A stretch of 64,000 nt of DNA from Promethearchaeota archaeon (GCA_016839705.1 JAEOTR010000030.1:1-64000), one strand, 5' to 3'; counted from the first letter of the stretch, positions 45,479-55,554 are shown. Made by a program: numbers and translations. The notes: a model not told the origin generated them from the letters alone.

Positions 45479-47161
45479 ATGGAAGTTTTAGAATTAAAAC
45501 CTTTAAAAAAAAATCGATTAAAATTAGTTTTAATTGAAAGTGAATTTCCTATTGAATGGTGGTTTGAAAGCTCAGCACAGAAAAAACATGACTTAGTATG
45601 GAATTTGAATTTAATTTCAAAAGAATATATTGATTTAATTGAAGGTCTCATTAACAAGTATAATCCTAATTATGTTACTGAAGAGAAAGGTAGCAGGTGG
45701 GAAGAAGTAATATCACAAAATGACCCAATAGCTACATTATTAAGAAAATATGAGATACCCTATCAAATGGTAGACATTTCCGAAAATGCTGAGGGTTATC
45801 TCTCTGTAAATTTTGATGAATATAGAACTCTAATTGAACAATTAGAAAGAAATCTTTATAACTATTCCAATTCTAGCGAATCAGCCATTCAAAATGAATT
45901 CGAATATCAGAGAGCTGTATTATGGAAGGAGCATTTACAACAAGAGTATAATAATAAAGAAAATGATATAAGATATAAAGTTCGAGAAGCGTGGATGATG
46001 ATGAAAATTATGAAATTCGCAAGAAAGATTGAAAAAAAAAATCTTACTGCTTTTCATATTTGTGATCCACACCATTTTAAAGGAATTAAGAGACTAGCTG
46101 AAGAATTGGGAGTTATTATTGAGGAGATAAAAATTAAAAGAGAAAGTAAAATTGTCCATAGTTCTGAAATATTTCCAATAAAGAGTATGATGAATAATTC
46201 AATAATAGAATTAACACCTGTAAAAATAAAGAAAAAGGAGAAACTTGATAAAATTTGTTATTTTTTTGACACTGATGAAAAAGCCTCTCCTTTTGATATT
46301 AATATGGCTTATGATGCAGGATTTGACGTGGTTGTTCCATTTAATAATGTAAAAGCAAAACAAGTACAAAAATTAGTTCAAGATGCGATCTTTTCACGTA
46401 GACCTGGTGCTCCTACATCATTCTTTATTGGTGGATCGGATGTGAAAGAAGGAGAGGAAATAGCTCACACTGTTATTAATTCATTGGTACACCCTTACGA
46501 ATGTCCTGTAATTATCGATCCTAGAGGCTCCTATACAACAGCCTCTTCAATTGTAGCGAAAACTATGGAAATAACCAAAGCTAATAATATTGATGATTTA
46601 AGAGGAAAAAAAGTCGTAATTTTAGGAGCAGGTCCAGTTGCTCAGATCGCAGCCATATTAGCTGCTAAATTAAAATGTCATACCTACCTAGTAGAAACTT
46701 GGAATAAGTCTAATGAGAAATTTATTGAGGAATTATCACGAGAATTATCAAAGGAAGCTGGAATAGATGCTACAAGAATTATAGGAATATTCGCAGTACA
46801 CGATGAAGAAAAATACCAAATTTTGAAAGATGCAGATATCATATGGTCTCTAGCTGCCGTAGGTATTCAAGTATTATCAAGAGATGTAATGAATAAATTA
46901 AAAAACAAAATAATCTTTGATATAAACTTAGTACCTCCGTATGGTGTTGATGGACTAAAACCCAAGGATTCTAATAGAGAAATCTTTCCAAGCATTTTCG
47001 GAACTGGGGCATTAACAGTGGGTCGTCTAAAATCTAAAGTTGAGGAAGCCATTCTAAAAGAAGCTTCAATAACCAATGGGAAAAAAGTTTTTGATTATCT
47101 ATTCGCATTCGAAAAAGCAAAACAACTAATATTTGGAAATGAAATAGAAATCTCTCAATAA
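45479..47161 (+). CDS. Methylene-tetrahydropterin dehydrogenase fused to a novel N-terminal domain
   Basis: 560 residues. From about residue 255 to the end it matches the NADP-dependent methylene-tetrahydromethanopterin/tetrahydrofolate dehydrogenase MtdB/MtdA: Ser270-P-F-D-I-N-M-A-Y-D-A-G, QDAIFSRRPGAPTSFFIGGSD, PRGSYTTASSIVAKTME, and the nucleotide-binding GKKVVILGAGPVA at about 377-389. It oxidises methylene- to methenyl-pterin and produces reduced NAD(P). The N-terminal 250 residues are unknown in MtdB, and their part from about residue 40 to 215 is shared with the protein at 43085. MtdB alone is about 290 residues, so the fusion doubles it. An ATG start with GAGGTG upstream; probably in operon with lpdA. 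Confidence 0.82.
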   Translation: MEVLELKPLKKNRLKLVLIESEFPIEWWFESSAQKKHDLVWNLNLISKEYIDLIEGLINKYNPNYVTEEKGSRWEEVISQNDPIATLLRKYEIPYQMVDISENAEGYLSVNFDEYRTLIEQLERNLYNYSNSSESAIQNEFEYQRAVLWKEHLQQEYNNKENDIRYKVREAWMMMKIMKFARKIEKKNLTAFHICDPHHFKGIKRLAEELGVIIEEIKIKRESKIVHSSEIFPIKSMMNNSIIELTPVKIKKKEKLDKICYFFDTDEKASPFDINMAYDAGFDVVVPFNNVKAKQVQKLVQDAIFSRRPGAPTSFFIGGSDVKEGEEIAHTVINSLVHPYECPVIIDPRGSYTTASSIVAKTMEITKANNIDDLRGKKVVILGAGPVAQIAAILAAKLKCHTYLVETWNKSNEKFIEELSRELSKEAGIDATRIIGIFAVHDEEKYQILKDADIIWSLAAVGIQVLSRDVMNKLKNKIIFDINLVPPYGVDGLKPKDSNREIFPSIFGTGALTVGRLKSKVEEAILKEASITNGKKVFDYLFAFEKAKQLIFGNEIEISQ

Positions 47162-47218
47162 TTTTTTTTTTCTTATTATTTAGATTATAACTAGTTCAAT
47201 TTAGGAGGAAGTGTAATT

Positions 47219-47734
47219 TTGCGTTCAACAAACCCGTTTCAAATTTTCATAATGTATCGTGATGAACTTAACGGTATTCTTCCCCTTCTAATTTTTCCAG
47301 ATGAATCCGTTAAACAAGATAATAATACAATGAAACCAATCTATTATCATCCAATTTGGAATTTCTCCATCGATGATACCAAAAAAGCCGAGGGAGTAAA
47401 TTTGATTTATAGAAAAAATGTTTATTGTGCTAAAAATTACCTAGTCTATTGTGAGGCAATAGAAGAAAGTAAGGTTGATTATTTAAAGGGATTTTTTAAA
47501 AAGATAGTTATTATAATAGTTATTCCGGAAGAAATGAATTATGAGCAAAAAATTTTTCTGAAAAGTGCCATAGAAGTCATCATTAAAAATTTTAAAAGCC
47601 ATTTTACTAAAATTGTAAAATCAGAGATTTTAAAACTAGACATAATAAAAATCCCCAAAAATGAAAATATTATCAAAGAGGGAAATACTTTAAAAGAAAA
47701 GATTAGAAAATTATTAAAAACTATTTTTATTTAA
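47219..47734 (+). CDS. Longin-like or related small domain protein
   Basis: 171 residues. FQIFIMYRDELNGILPLLIF opens like the longin-like protein at 9451, with a strand, an acidic turn and a G-x-x-P/L step, followed by strands and a long helix, then a basic tail. The start is TTG (or ATT at 47216) after AGGAGG. It lies 57 bases after the dehydrogenase fusion but may be unrelated. Fold assignment is tentative; function unknown. Confidence 0.45.
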   Translation: MRSTNPFQIFIMYRDELNGILPLLIFPDESVKQDNNTMKPIYYHPIWNFSIDDTKKAEGVNLIYRKNVYCAKNYLVYCEAIEESKVDYLKGFFKKIVIIIVIPEEMNYEQKIFLKSAIEVIIKNFKSHFTKIVKSEILKLDIIKIPKNENIIKEGNTLKEKIRKLLKTIFI

Positions 47735-47885
47735 CAAATAGGAATCGCACACCTAAAATCCATGAAAAATAACCAGAATTTAGTTTAAATTTTAGTTTGA
47801 TCATTGGTTTGTGGTAGGGAAGGAGGTTTATATTTTCGCTCTCCAATTGCGACAAAGGCATCAATAACCTGTCAAGTTACTAAAT

Positions 47886-48503
47886 TTATGTATCTCTGTT
47901 AACAACCTTTTCATTAATTTTTTTAGGGAAGAACATACCCGTCTTCCTTTTGTAGTCAATATAGGATTCCCCATACCTAACTACTAAATCTTTCTCTTCT
48001 GCCTTACAAAACCAGTAAAAAAGTGGGAACCATACGATAGAATATATAAAAAGAAATGGAGAATTTAAAATTAGGGCAACTGACAACCAAATAAAGGCTT
48101 CCCCTAATGCTTGAGGGTGTCTAATCTTTTCATATATCCCCGAATAAAGAGTATGACTTATATCTGGGAAAAGAGCTTCTCTTCCTGCATCTTTAACTCC
48201 TTTTAACATAATGTATAAAGAAGGAAGTAAAATGATAATAGCAATAAGAATGGATATCCAATAATCCCATATAAAGAATTGAGGTATTGGAATAGGTAAT
48301 GGGAGAAAAAAGTAGAATAGATAATTAACTACTGTAATTAATTCAAATACACTTGCAGTTATCCTATAATACGCGCATCTTGAAAATGCTTTTAATCCTA
48401 TTTTTTGACTTAATGTTGCTGGATAGACACTCTTGATATAAAATAATGCCATTATGGCAGTTGAGAGAATTAGTATTATAAAATTAATCCAACTAAACAT
48501 CAT
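47886..48503 (-). CDS. Membrane methyltransferase of the ICMT/PEMT type
   Basis: 205 residues with about five membrane helices. The C-terminal segment GIYEKIRHPQALGEAFIWLSVALIL, followed by CKAEEKDLVVRYGESYIDYKRKTGMFFP, is the hallmark of isoprenylcysteine/phospholipid methyltransferase-like proteins, where the R-H-P and E-E-x-x-L motifs bind SAM. Lipid or prenylated substrates are likely. It follows the metallo-hydrolase gene on the minus strand by 40 bases. Confidence 0.8.
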   Translation of the reverse strand: MMFSWINFIILILSTAIMALFYIKSVYPATLSQKIGLKAFSRCAYYRITASVFELITVVNYLFYFFLPLPIPIPQFFIWDYWISILIAIIILLPSLYIMLKGVKDAGREALFPDISHTLYSGIYEKIRHPQALGEAFIWLSVALILNSPFLFIYSIVWFPLFYWFCKAEEKDLVVRYGESYIDYKRKTGMFFPKKINEKVVNRDT

Positions 48504-48543
48504 AGTATTTAATTCTGCTAAGGATATAACACTTTATTTTCCT

Positions 48544-49569
48544 TTAACTATAATAGAGAATTTTCCGATTTTTTTCAATAGAGTGTACTAAACCTTGATT
48601 TTCAAGGAAAAATAAATGTCCAAGCGTTTCTGAAAGAGCTAAGAATGAATTTGTATCATCTAACTCCCCAAAATGTAATTGGGAAATTTCTAAGGGTGTT
48701 CGAGCTTTATCTTTAATTACCCGTGATATATCTGCTAACCTATTTTTATGATGTTCCTTAATCTCTGAAATACGCTTATGAGGATCATAGATTATTTCTT
48801 GGTGAGCGGGAAATATTATTTTAGGCCCAAGCTTGTCAATTCGATCTAAAGAATCTAAATAATGGCTAAGGATGTTGTTAAAGTCATAACCTTCATATTG
48901 TTCAGTAAGAAATCTTGGTACAATATAATTTCCGATATGAGGAGTTATCCGTGATAGGATATGGTCCCCAACAAACAAATATTTAGTCTTCGTATTAAAC
49001 AAACAGATATGACCAAAACTATGCCCGGGTGTCCAAATAACCTCTAAGTCATTAAGGATCTTATCTCCATCATGTAAAATTATATCTGGTTTTTGATACT
49101 GACGTAATTTAGGCCAATAACTAAGAAATGATATCACTCTTTCGGACTGACTTTCATTAAAACCATATGTTATCATTTGGTTTGCGATTTTTGTAGCTTC
49201 TCTTTCAATCTCACTTAGATTTTCTTGCTCAGTTTCCCATTTAAGAGTTTCATAGGTGATGTGATGCATTAGAAGCTTGAGATCCGGATTCCTTTTCTTT
49301 AAGGTGGGAGCTAATCCAACATGATCAGTATGATTGTGAGAAATAAAGCAATAATCAATATCTTGAAGTGAAATATTAATTTTTTTAAGAGCTGAAAAGA
49401 ATAACTTACTCCAGTTTGCCATGTTTAATCCTGAATCGAAAAGGATTTTACTCCCCTTATGGTCAAAAAGATACACACTTACGTTTTTTACTGACCATGG
49501 TACATCAATTTTAATTTGATGGACATCTTCAATTTTATTTATTTCAGAGTTAAAACTTGAGAAGTACAA
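48544..49569 (-). CDS. MBL-fold metallo-hydrolase
   Basis: 341 residues. FISHNHTDHVGL is the main metal motif (HxHxDH), GHSFGHICLF the third histidine region, and FVGDHIL and FPAHQEII the remaining ligands. The first 45 residues give the usual strands (VSVYLFDHKGSKILFDSGL). The C-terminal part is helical and may bind the substrate. The start is TTG, since an in-frame TAA lies just upstream. Likely cotranscribed with the methyltransferase gene at 47886. Confidence 0.85.
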   Translation of the reverse strand: MYFSSFNSEINKIEDVHQIKIDVPWSVKNVSVYLFDHKGSKILFDSGLNMANWSKLFFSALKKINISLQDIDYCFISHNHTDHVGLAPTLKKRNPDLKLLMHHITYETLKWETEQENLSEIEREATKIANQMITYGFNESQSERVISFLSYWPKLRQYQKPDIILHDGDKILNDLEVIWTPGHSFGHICLFNTKTKYLFVGDHILSRITPHIGNYIVPRFLTEQYEGYDFNNILSHYLDSLDRIDKLGPKIIFPAHQEIIYDPHKRISEIKEHHKNRLADISRVIKDKARTPLEISQLHFGELDDTNSFLALSETLGHLFFLENQGLVHSIEKNRKILYYS

Positions 49570-49700
49570 CGCAAATTAGACCTGTAATAGTAGTGAATAT
49601 AATAATTAAACTCCGAATTTTTACTTTCGTATTTATGCTTTCCCATTAGTTTAATATCATTCTAAACCAAAAAACAAAATTATAAAAGTTCAAAAAAAAA

Positions 49701-49708
49701 TTATATAT
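49701..49708 (+). promoter_or_regulatory. TATA box before the membrane protein gene
   Basis: TTATATAT ends 27 bases before the ATG at 49736, so the mRNA should be leaderless. Confidence 0.5.
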
Positions 49709-49735
49709 CTACTTTAAAATATACCAATTAAAAAG

Positions 49736-51226
49736 ATGATAGAAAAGATGGAAAGAGAGTTAGAAAAAGATTTATCGAAAATTCTCAAGAAAGAAAAGTT
49801 TCAAGGAAATATGATTGGTTACATGTCAAAAGTAGGAAAGTTATTACTTTTTGTGCTTCCAGTTCTTCTAGTAATAGTAACAATATTTACATTATTCATT
49901 CCACTTAGTTTTACATTAAATATAATTTTCTATACGATTTTAGCACTTTATTTATTCAATTCAATTATGCTATTTCTAGGGGCTAGTTCTACTGAATCAT
50001 CACTAAAGATGCGCTTAAATTTTGAAAGGAAAAGAGGGAGACCTATTGATAGTCTTGATGGATTTGATTTATTATCCAACAATGTAAAGAGAGTTACTAA
50101 TTTATTGAAAATAATTGCACTCGTTTGCCTCGTTGCATTAGCGTTGTTTGTTATAATGCTTTTCATGGGAGACTTAAATTTAGGATTTGCAGCTGCAGGG
50201 TTCTCATTAATAGGTTTTGGTTTGGCGTTATTAATCAGAAGTTTAAATCTTAACATTCATGATGTTAACGGCCTCCAAGATTTCTATAAACCTACCACTC
50301 ACCAGATATTTTTAGATAATTTTTTCGGAGAAATATTATCAAACCATTTAGATCCTGTTACATTCCTCAAATGGGATGAATACCTTACAGAGATTAACAA
50401 AATATTAACACTTAGTTTTGTACAAAAAATAAAAGAAGAGGAACCTGATGAGCTACCCATTACGTTTGCCATAGAAAAGATACTTTTTCTCTACTATTTG
50501 AAGTTCCAAGATGTTTTAACTGAAGATCAGTTTGTTCAAGAATTAAAAGAAGTAATCAAAGTTGATTCAGATACGTTTGATATTAACAAAGGTATGCTAA
50601 TAGAAAATATATGGCATTTTTCCCAAAGGGATATCGGTAAGTTATTTTCCTATATCAAAAAATTCAATCCTGGATTTTTCAACATAATAGATAGACTACA
50701 ACTAGAATTAGCAGATAATATTGAACGATTATCAAAAGATCCAATTTATATGGATTCGACTGCTCAAGAAGTTGTATTTTTGAATTCAGAATTGAATATA
50801 TTTTGCTTCTTATATAACAATTCTCCAAGAGCTAAAAAATATATCATAAAGGTAAATGCACCGGGATTTGAACCGAATAAATTAAAACTTGATATAGAAG
50901 TAGAAGGGCGGGGAACTTTTTTAATACCTGATAAGCCTATACCCTTAATTTCGTCTGAAGGAAGAGATATCGCAGGAGTATTATCAAATATGCTAGAGAA
51001 TGGAGATACAACATGGTTAACTTTAGAACCGAGGGAAACAGGAGAACAAACTATCCAAATATTCTTACTTTCAGAGGATGGAACAATTATCGAAGGAAAA
51101 ACGCGTTCAGTGAAAGTTTCAAAAGATATAAAAACTTATTTGAAGAAATTCAGCTCTATCGGTTCCCTCCTTGGTGGATTAGCTGTACCCTTAGCTAAAA
51201 TATTGCCTTCTCTTCTTGCAGCTTAA
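49736..51226 (+). CDS. Large membrane protein with C-terminal beta domain
   Basis: 496 residues. Helices 31-53 and 58-80, then 120-140 and 145-170, form two hairpins (LLLFVLPVLLVIVTIF, TLNIIFYTILALYLF, IIALVCLVALALFVIML, LGFAAAGFSLIGFGLALLI). About 190 residues of helical soluble protein follow, then a beta-rich segment at 365-460 that reads like an immunoglobulin fold (YIIKVNAPGFEPNKLKLDIEVEGRGTFLI) and a glycine-rich hydrophobic tail. No family is recognised. It has its own TATA box and is leaderless. Confidence 0.55.
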   Translation: MIEKMERELEKDLSKILKKEKFQGNMIGYMSKVGKLLLFVLPVLLVIVTIFTLFIPLSFTLNIIFYTILALYLFNSIMLFLGASSTESSLKMRLNFERKRGRPIDSLDGFDLLSNNVKRVTNLLKIIALVCLVALALFVIMLFMGDLNLGFAAAGFSLIGFGLALLIRSLNLNIHDVNGLQDFYKPTTHQIFLDNFFGEILSNHLDPVTFLKWDEYLTEINKILTLSFVQKIKEEEPDELPITFAIEKILFLYYLKFQDVLTEDQFVQELKEVIKVDSDTFDINKGMLIENIWHFSQRDIGKLFSYIKKFNPGFFNIIDRLQLELADNIERLSKDPIYMDSTAQEVVFLNSELNIFCFLYNNSPRAKKYIIKVNAPGFEPNKLKLDIEVEGRGTFLIPDKPIPLISSEGRDIAGVLSNMLENGDTTWLTLEPRETGEQTIQIFLLSEDGTIIEGKTRSVKVSKDIKTYLKKFSSIGSLLGGLAVPLAKILPSLLAA

Positions 51227-51233
51227 AAAATTA

Positions 51234-51260
51234 ATCTTCTTTTTTTTCTCTTTTTTGTTT
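51234..51260 (+). terminator. T-rich terminator after the membrane protein gene
   Basis: AATCTTCTTTTTTTTCTCTTTTTTG lies just past the stop at 51226. Confidence 0.45.
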
Positions 51261-51310
51261 AGAATAATTTTAAATTTAAAATCTGAGATTATATTGCAAG
51301 TGAACTAAAT

Positions 51311-52054
51311 TTGAATACTGATTATTTTGATAAAAAAGCAGCAGAGCTAGCTTACATGAAATCAGAATCGTTTGAATTTCTAGCTCATGATATAAACAAT
51401 ATTTTTAATAATGTTCGAAGTTCTACTGATTTATGTAGGATATTTTTAGACAATTCAAGTCAAATTAATAAAGTATATGAACAATTCGATCTTATTAGTG
51501 GGCAAATAGCCCGAGGAATTAAGTTAATATCAAATGCTCGAAACTTAACTCAATTTAACAAATTAAATCGCTCAATTTTACAAATTACTTTAATTGAACC
51601 TTTATCTAGAGCCATTAAGTTCGTAGAAAAGAATTTTCGGGATAAAAAATTAACTATTAATGTTAATTCCTTTGATAAGAAAATTTCTATAGAAGCCAAT
51701 GAATTAATTGTTGAAGTATTTGAGAATCTTTTAGTTAATGCGGTACTCCATAATTTAAATTATTCCGTTGAAGTTACTGTTCAGATCACGCAAATATTAA
51801 AAGATAATCAGAATTATATAAAAATCCAATTTATAGACAATGGAATAGGTATATCTGATGATCGGAAGAAATGGATTTTTAATAGCAGCTTTATAAAAGA
51901 TAAACATGGCAAAGGGATGGGCTTCGGATTATCCCTAATAAAAGAAATTATCAACACTTATGGTGGATTTATTTGGGTTGAGAATAGAATCAAGGGGAAT
52001 TATTCCAAGGGCTGTAATTTCGTAATGTTAATCCCAGCTGGTTCCGAAAAATAA
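51311..52054 (+). CDS. Sensor-less histidine kinase
   Basis: 247 residues holding only the dimerisation and ATP-binding parts. FEFLAHDINNIFNNVRSS has the phospho-acceptor His26, NLLVNAVLHN the N box, DNGIGISDDRKKWIF the G1 box, and GKGMGFGLSLIKE the G2 box. No input domain is present, so it must respond to a partner. TTG at 51311 is assumed; the ribosome site is weak. It is very similar in layout to the C-terminal half of the next gene, so the two probably share an origin. Confidence 0.8.
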   Translation: MNTDYFDKKAAELAYMKSESFEFLAHDINNIFNNVRSSTDLCRIFLDNSSQINKVYEQFDLISGQIARGIKLISNARNLTQFNKLNRSILQITLIEPLSRAIKFVEKNFRDKKLTINVNSFDKKISIEANELIVEVFENLLVNAVLHNLNYSVEVTVQITQILKDNQNYIKIQFIDNGIGISDDRKKWIFNSSFIKDKHGKGMGFGLSLIKEIINTYGGFIWVENRIKGNYSKGCNFVMLIPAGSEK

Positions 52055-52284
52055 TAAATAAATCTAAATTGCCATAAATCCACAGATAGAATTAGGGATT
52101 AGATATTTTATACATGGGAAAATCACCAAAATTTTAGCAGATAAGTTTAAATAAAATTAGTCGACTATTTTTGTGGTTTAACACGTTTGTTGATTTTGAT
52201 CAAAATTAGATGAATATATTGTTTTTAAGAATATTTAAAAATCGTTTATTATTAATATGATGAATTATGAGGTTAGTTGGCTAG

Positions 52285-53889
52285 TTGGTAGTATCAGAAC
52301 TTTATGAATCGGAAAAAATTTTCAAGGAACTTATTGAAAACATCAGTAGTGGTGTAGCTATTTATGAAACTACTGATCAGGGAAAAAATTTCACAATTCG
52401 AGAAATGAATAAAGCAGGGTTATCTATATGTGAAGCCACACGACAAGAGATTATAGGAAAAAATCTATCTGAATTATTCCCTAATGTAGAAGATTTTGGT
52501 TTCGTTGGTACATTAAAGAGAGTATGGAAGACAGGGAAACCAGAACATTCTCCAACAGCATTCTATCAAGATACTAGAGTTGATGGTTGGACTGAAATGT
52601 ATATTTATAGATTATCTTCTGATAAAGTGGTTGCGATTTTTGATAGACAGTCAGAGATCATTGAGGCTAAAGAACGAAGTGAAGCACTATCCGTTTTAAA
52701 TAAGATTATCACATTAGGTAATGAATCCACGACTCTTCAAGAGTTTTTAGAAAAATCTTATGATCACCTGTTGGATGTTGTAAGTTTTGACCGAGGAGGA
52801 ATCTATCTTTATGATCCTGAAACTCATCATAATACACTTGTTCTTCATAAAAATGTCCATCCTGATTTTATAACTGCTGTAAAAGATGTAGATATATCTG
52901 AAGGTCTCTTCAGCAAGGTATTTGATAAAAATAATCCATTCTATATCGAAGATTTTTCAAAATTCATGGAAGATTCGAAAAAACTCGGAGTACATTCTGC
53001 TGCCATAGTTCCACTTCGCTCTAAGGACGAATATGTCGGAAGTATGAATGTAGCGTCTTCATCTCATCAAGATCTATCCCAATATGAATTGGAGTTACTG
53101 GTTGCGATTGGTAAACAAATGGGAATTATCATTCAGAAATTTGAATCTGAAAAACTTCTTAAAGAATCAGAGGAAAAATATCGTAAAGCCTATTATCAAG
53201 CTAATCTTTATAGAGATATTTTTGCTCACGATATAAACAATATGCTCCAGAATATTCAATCTTCATCGGAACTTAGTTCTCTTTATCTGAACAATCCTGA
53301 AAAATTACATACATTAAAGGAATTATACGACATTATAACGGAACAAATTGAAAGAGGTAAAAAATTAATTGATAACGTCAGAAAAATAAATATCATAGAT
53401 GAGTCTGAAGTTATTTTAGAAAAAGTTGAAATCATTCGATTCTTAAAAAAAGCAATTGAATATCTTAAAAATAGTTTTCAAACAAGAGACATTGATGTTC
53501 AAATTAATAGCTCAGAAAAAAAACTCTACGTAATTGCAAATAATTTCTTATTAGATGTATTTGAAAATATTTTAATTAATGCTGTAAGACATAACAATAA
53601 ATCTAAAATTGAAATCAGTTTGGAGATCACTAAGTATCATTCAAATGATATGGAGTATATCAAACTAGAATTTAAGGATAATGCGATAGGCATCTCTGAT
53701 TACCGTAAGAAAAGTATATTTGAAAAAGGGAAGCAGAGGAGCTTAAACAGCAAGGGAATGGGTCTTGGGCTATCCCTGGTAAAAAAAATAACTGAAAGTT
53801 ATAATGGTGTCATTTGGGTTGAAGATAGAGTTAAAGGAGATTATACACAAGGTAGTAATTTTGTAATACTACTCCAAGAAGCTACATAG
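52285..53889 (+). CDS. PAS-GAF histidine kinase
   Basis: 534 residues: PAS (about 8-130, with GVAIYETTDQG and GKNLSELFPNV), GAF (about 150-290, with SFDRGGIYLYD and AAIVPLRSKDEYVGSM), a His box IFAHDINNMLQNIQSS with His315, and an ATPase domain. The G1 box reads D465-N-A-I-G where DNGIG is expected, a change that may weaken ATP binding. G2 is intact (GMGLGLSLVKK). TTG at 52285 is fixed by an in-frame stop directly before it, after GAGGT. No membrane segment, so it is cytoplasmic. Confidence 0.87.
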   Translation: MVVSELYESEKIFKELIENISSGVAIYETTDQGKNFTIREMNKAGLSICEATRQEIIGKNLSELFPNVEDFGFVGTLKRVWKTGKPEHSPTAFYQDTRVDGWTEMYIYRLSSDKVVAIFDRQSEIIEAKERSEALSVLNKIITLGNESTTLQEFLEKSYDHLLDVVSFDRGGIYLYDPETHHNTLVLHKNVHPDFITAVKDVDISEGLFSKVFDKNNPFYIEDFSKFMEDSKKLGVHSAAIVPLRSKDEYVGSMNVASSSHQDLSQYELELLVAIGKQMGIIIQKFESEKLLKESEEKYRKAYYQANLYRDIFAHDINNMLQNIQSSSELSSLYLNNPEKLHTLKELYDIITEQIERGKKLIDNVRKINIIDESEVILEKVEIIRFLKKAIEYLKNSFQTRDIDVQINSSEKKLYVIANNFLLDVFENILINAVRHNNKSKIEISLEITKYHSNDMEYIKLEFKDNAIGISDYRKKSIFEKGKQRSLNSKGMGLGLSLVKKITESYNGVIWVEDRVKGDYTQGSNFVILLQEAT

Positions 53890-54030
53890 CAGTTTTATCT
53901 TCAGTTTTTCGTTTTTGATTTTAGTAATAGCATTATAAGTTTATGAAGAACATATAATTCAATCCTTCCTTCTATTTCTATTTAAATTATTAATATAAAC
54001 TTTAAAAATGATATAGACAAGAATGAAATT

Positions 54031-55554
54031 ATGGAAACTTATGACTTAGTAGTTATTGGAAGTGGAGCGGGTTTAAGTGTTTTGAATGTAGGCCTACAAG
54101 TCGGGATGAAATGTGCGCTAGTTGAGGATACAAAATTGGGAGGTACGTGCTTAACACGAGGTTGTATTCCTTCTAAGGTGTTAGTTCATCCCGCAGATTT
54201 AATTCGAGAAGCTCAACATGCAAAAAAGGTTGGAGTTCATCTAAATATTGAAAAAATTGATTGGGATTTAATTTCAAAAAGAATGTGGTCACAGATTGAC
54301 GAAAATAAGCAAATGGAGGAAGGATTATCACATGTACCAAACCTAAAAATGTTTAGAGGTATTGGTGAATTTGTTGGAGAATATGAAATGGAAGTTAAGT
54401 CTCGTGATGGTAAGGAGAGTATTGGAAGATTTAAAGGTGAAAAATTTGTTATAGCATCAGGTGCACGCACTATTATACCCCCAATTGAAGATTTAGAAGA
54501 AGTAGGTTTTGTAACCAGTAGAACTTTTTTTGGAGATAAATTCCCTAAACAACCATGGAAAAGTCTTATAATTATTGGTGGAGGTGTGATTGCCGCTGAG
54601 TTTGCCCATATTTTCTCCGCAATGGGAACTGAGGTTACTATAATAGAAATGCTTCCACGTTTAATAACAACAGAAGAACCTGAGATTAGTGAATTTTTAG
54701 AGCAGAATTTCAAGAAGCATATGACCGTTTATGTTAATTATAGAGCAATTAAAGCCAAAGGAAAAAAAAAAAATAAAGCTATTATCGCCCAAAATATGAA
54801 CGACGGTAAAGAAATTGAAGTTTCTGCCGAAGAAATTCTTATTGCTACTGGACGACGCTCAAATGCAGATATTTTAAAAGTAAATATGACTGGTATTGAA
54901 ACTGATGAAAAAGGATGGATTAAGACAAATAAATACTTAGAAACCAGTAAAAAGAATATCTGGTGTTTTGGTGACGCTAATGGACTTTATCAATTTCGAC
55001 ATAAAGCAAATTATGAAGCAGAAATCTGTACTAATAATATTTTCGGACCAGAAGACCAAAAAAAGTCTGCTGACTATTCTACTGTACCTTGGGCAATCTT
55101 TACCCATCCTCAAGTAGGACACGTCGGAATGACCCAAGCAGAAGCAGTTGAAAAAGGTCATGAGATATTTGTAGCAAAAAAGAATTATTCTACTATTGCT
55201 AAAGGTTTTGCTATGGGTTTTAGTGCAGATGATGTAGATGACGGATTTGTTAAATTAATAGTTGATAAATCTTATCGGCTTCTAGGTGCTCATGTAGTTG
55301 GTCCTCACGCTGCTATTTTAGTCCAGCCATTTGTGTATTTGATGAATTCGGGATTCACATGTTCATTACCAGAACCTCAAAGTGAAATTAATATTCCTAA
55401 ATTAGAAAAAGCTTGCCCGGAAGCAGGTTCTTTTATGCCGATATACAATTCAATGGTTATTCATCCCTCTCTTAATGAAGTTACTGGTTGGGCAATCGGG
55501 AATTTGAAACCGATTAATATAAAAATGGAAAACCATGAACATCATCATAGTTAG
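54031..55554 (+). CDS. Dihydrolipoyl dehydrogenase / mycothione-reductase-like flavin disulfide reductase
   Basis: 507 residues. LVVIGSGAGLSVLNVGLQ (FAD), GGTCLTRGCIPSKVLVHPADLIRE (redox cysteines), a second Rossmann motif IIIGGGVIAAEFAHIFSAMG and GDANGLYQF are all present; HPSLNEVTGWA replaces the usual HPT-x-SE at the C-terminal active site, and EHHHS ends the chain. It is distinct from the enzyme at 43736. The HPADLIREA segment matches a group widespread in archaea often called dihydrolipoamide dehydrogenase; the disulfide substrate is uncertain. Confidence 0.83.
   Translation: METYDLVVIGSGAGLSVLNVGLQVGMKCALVEDTKLGGTCLTRGCIPSKVLVHPADLIREAQHAKKVGVHLNIEKIDWDLISKRMWSQIDENKQMEEGLSHVPNLKMFRGIGEFVGEYEMEVKSRDGKESIGRFKGEKFVIASGARTIIPPIEDLEEVGFVTSRTFFGDKFPKQPWKSLIIIGGGVIAAEFAHIFSAMGTEVTIIEMLPRLITTEEPEISEFLEQNFKKHMTVYVNYRAIKAKGKKKNKAIIAQNMNDGKEIEVSAEEILIATGRRSNADILKVNMTGIETDEKGWIKTNKYLETSKKNIWCFGDANGLYQFRHKANYEAEICTNNIFGPEDQKKSADYSTVPWAIFTHPQVGHVGMTQAEAVEKGHEIFVAKKNYSTIAKGFAMGFSADDVDDGFVKLIVDKSYRLLGAHVVGPHAAILVQPFVYLMNSGFTCSLPEPQSEINIPKLEKACPEAGSFMPIYNSMVIHPSLNEVTGWAIGNLKPINIKMENHEHHHS

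Noticed and set aside
47216..47218. ATT as the start of the longin-like protein
   Set aside because: It has 7-nt spacing from AGGAGG, but the adjacent TTG at 47219 is an accepted start and only 3 bases further, so no unusual start is needed.
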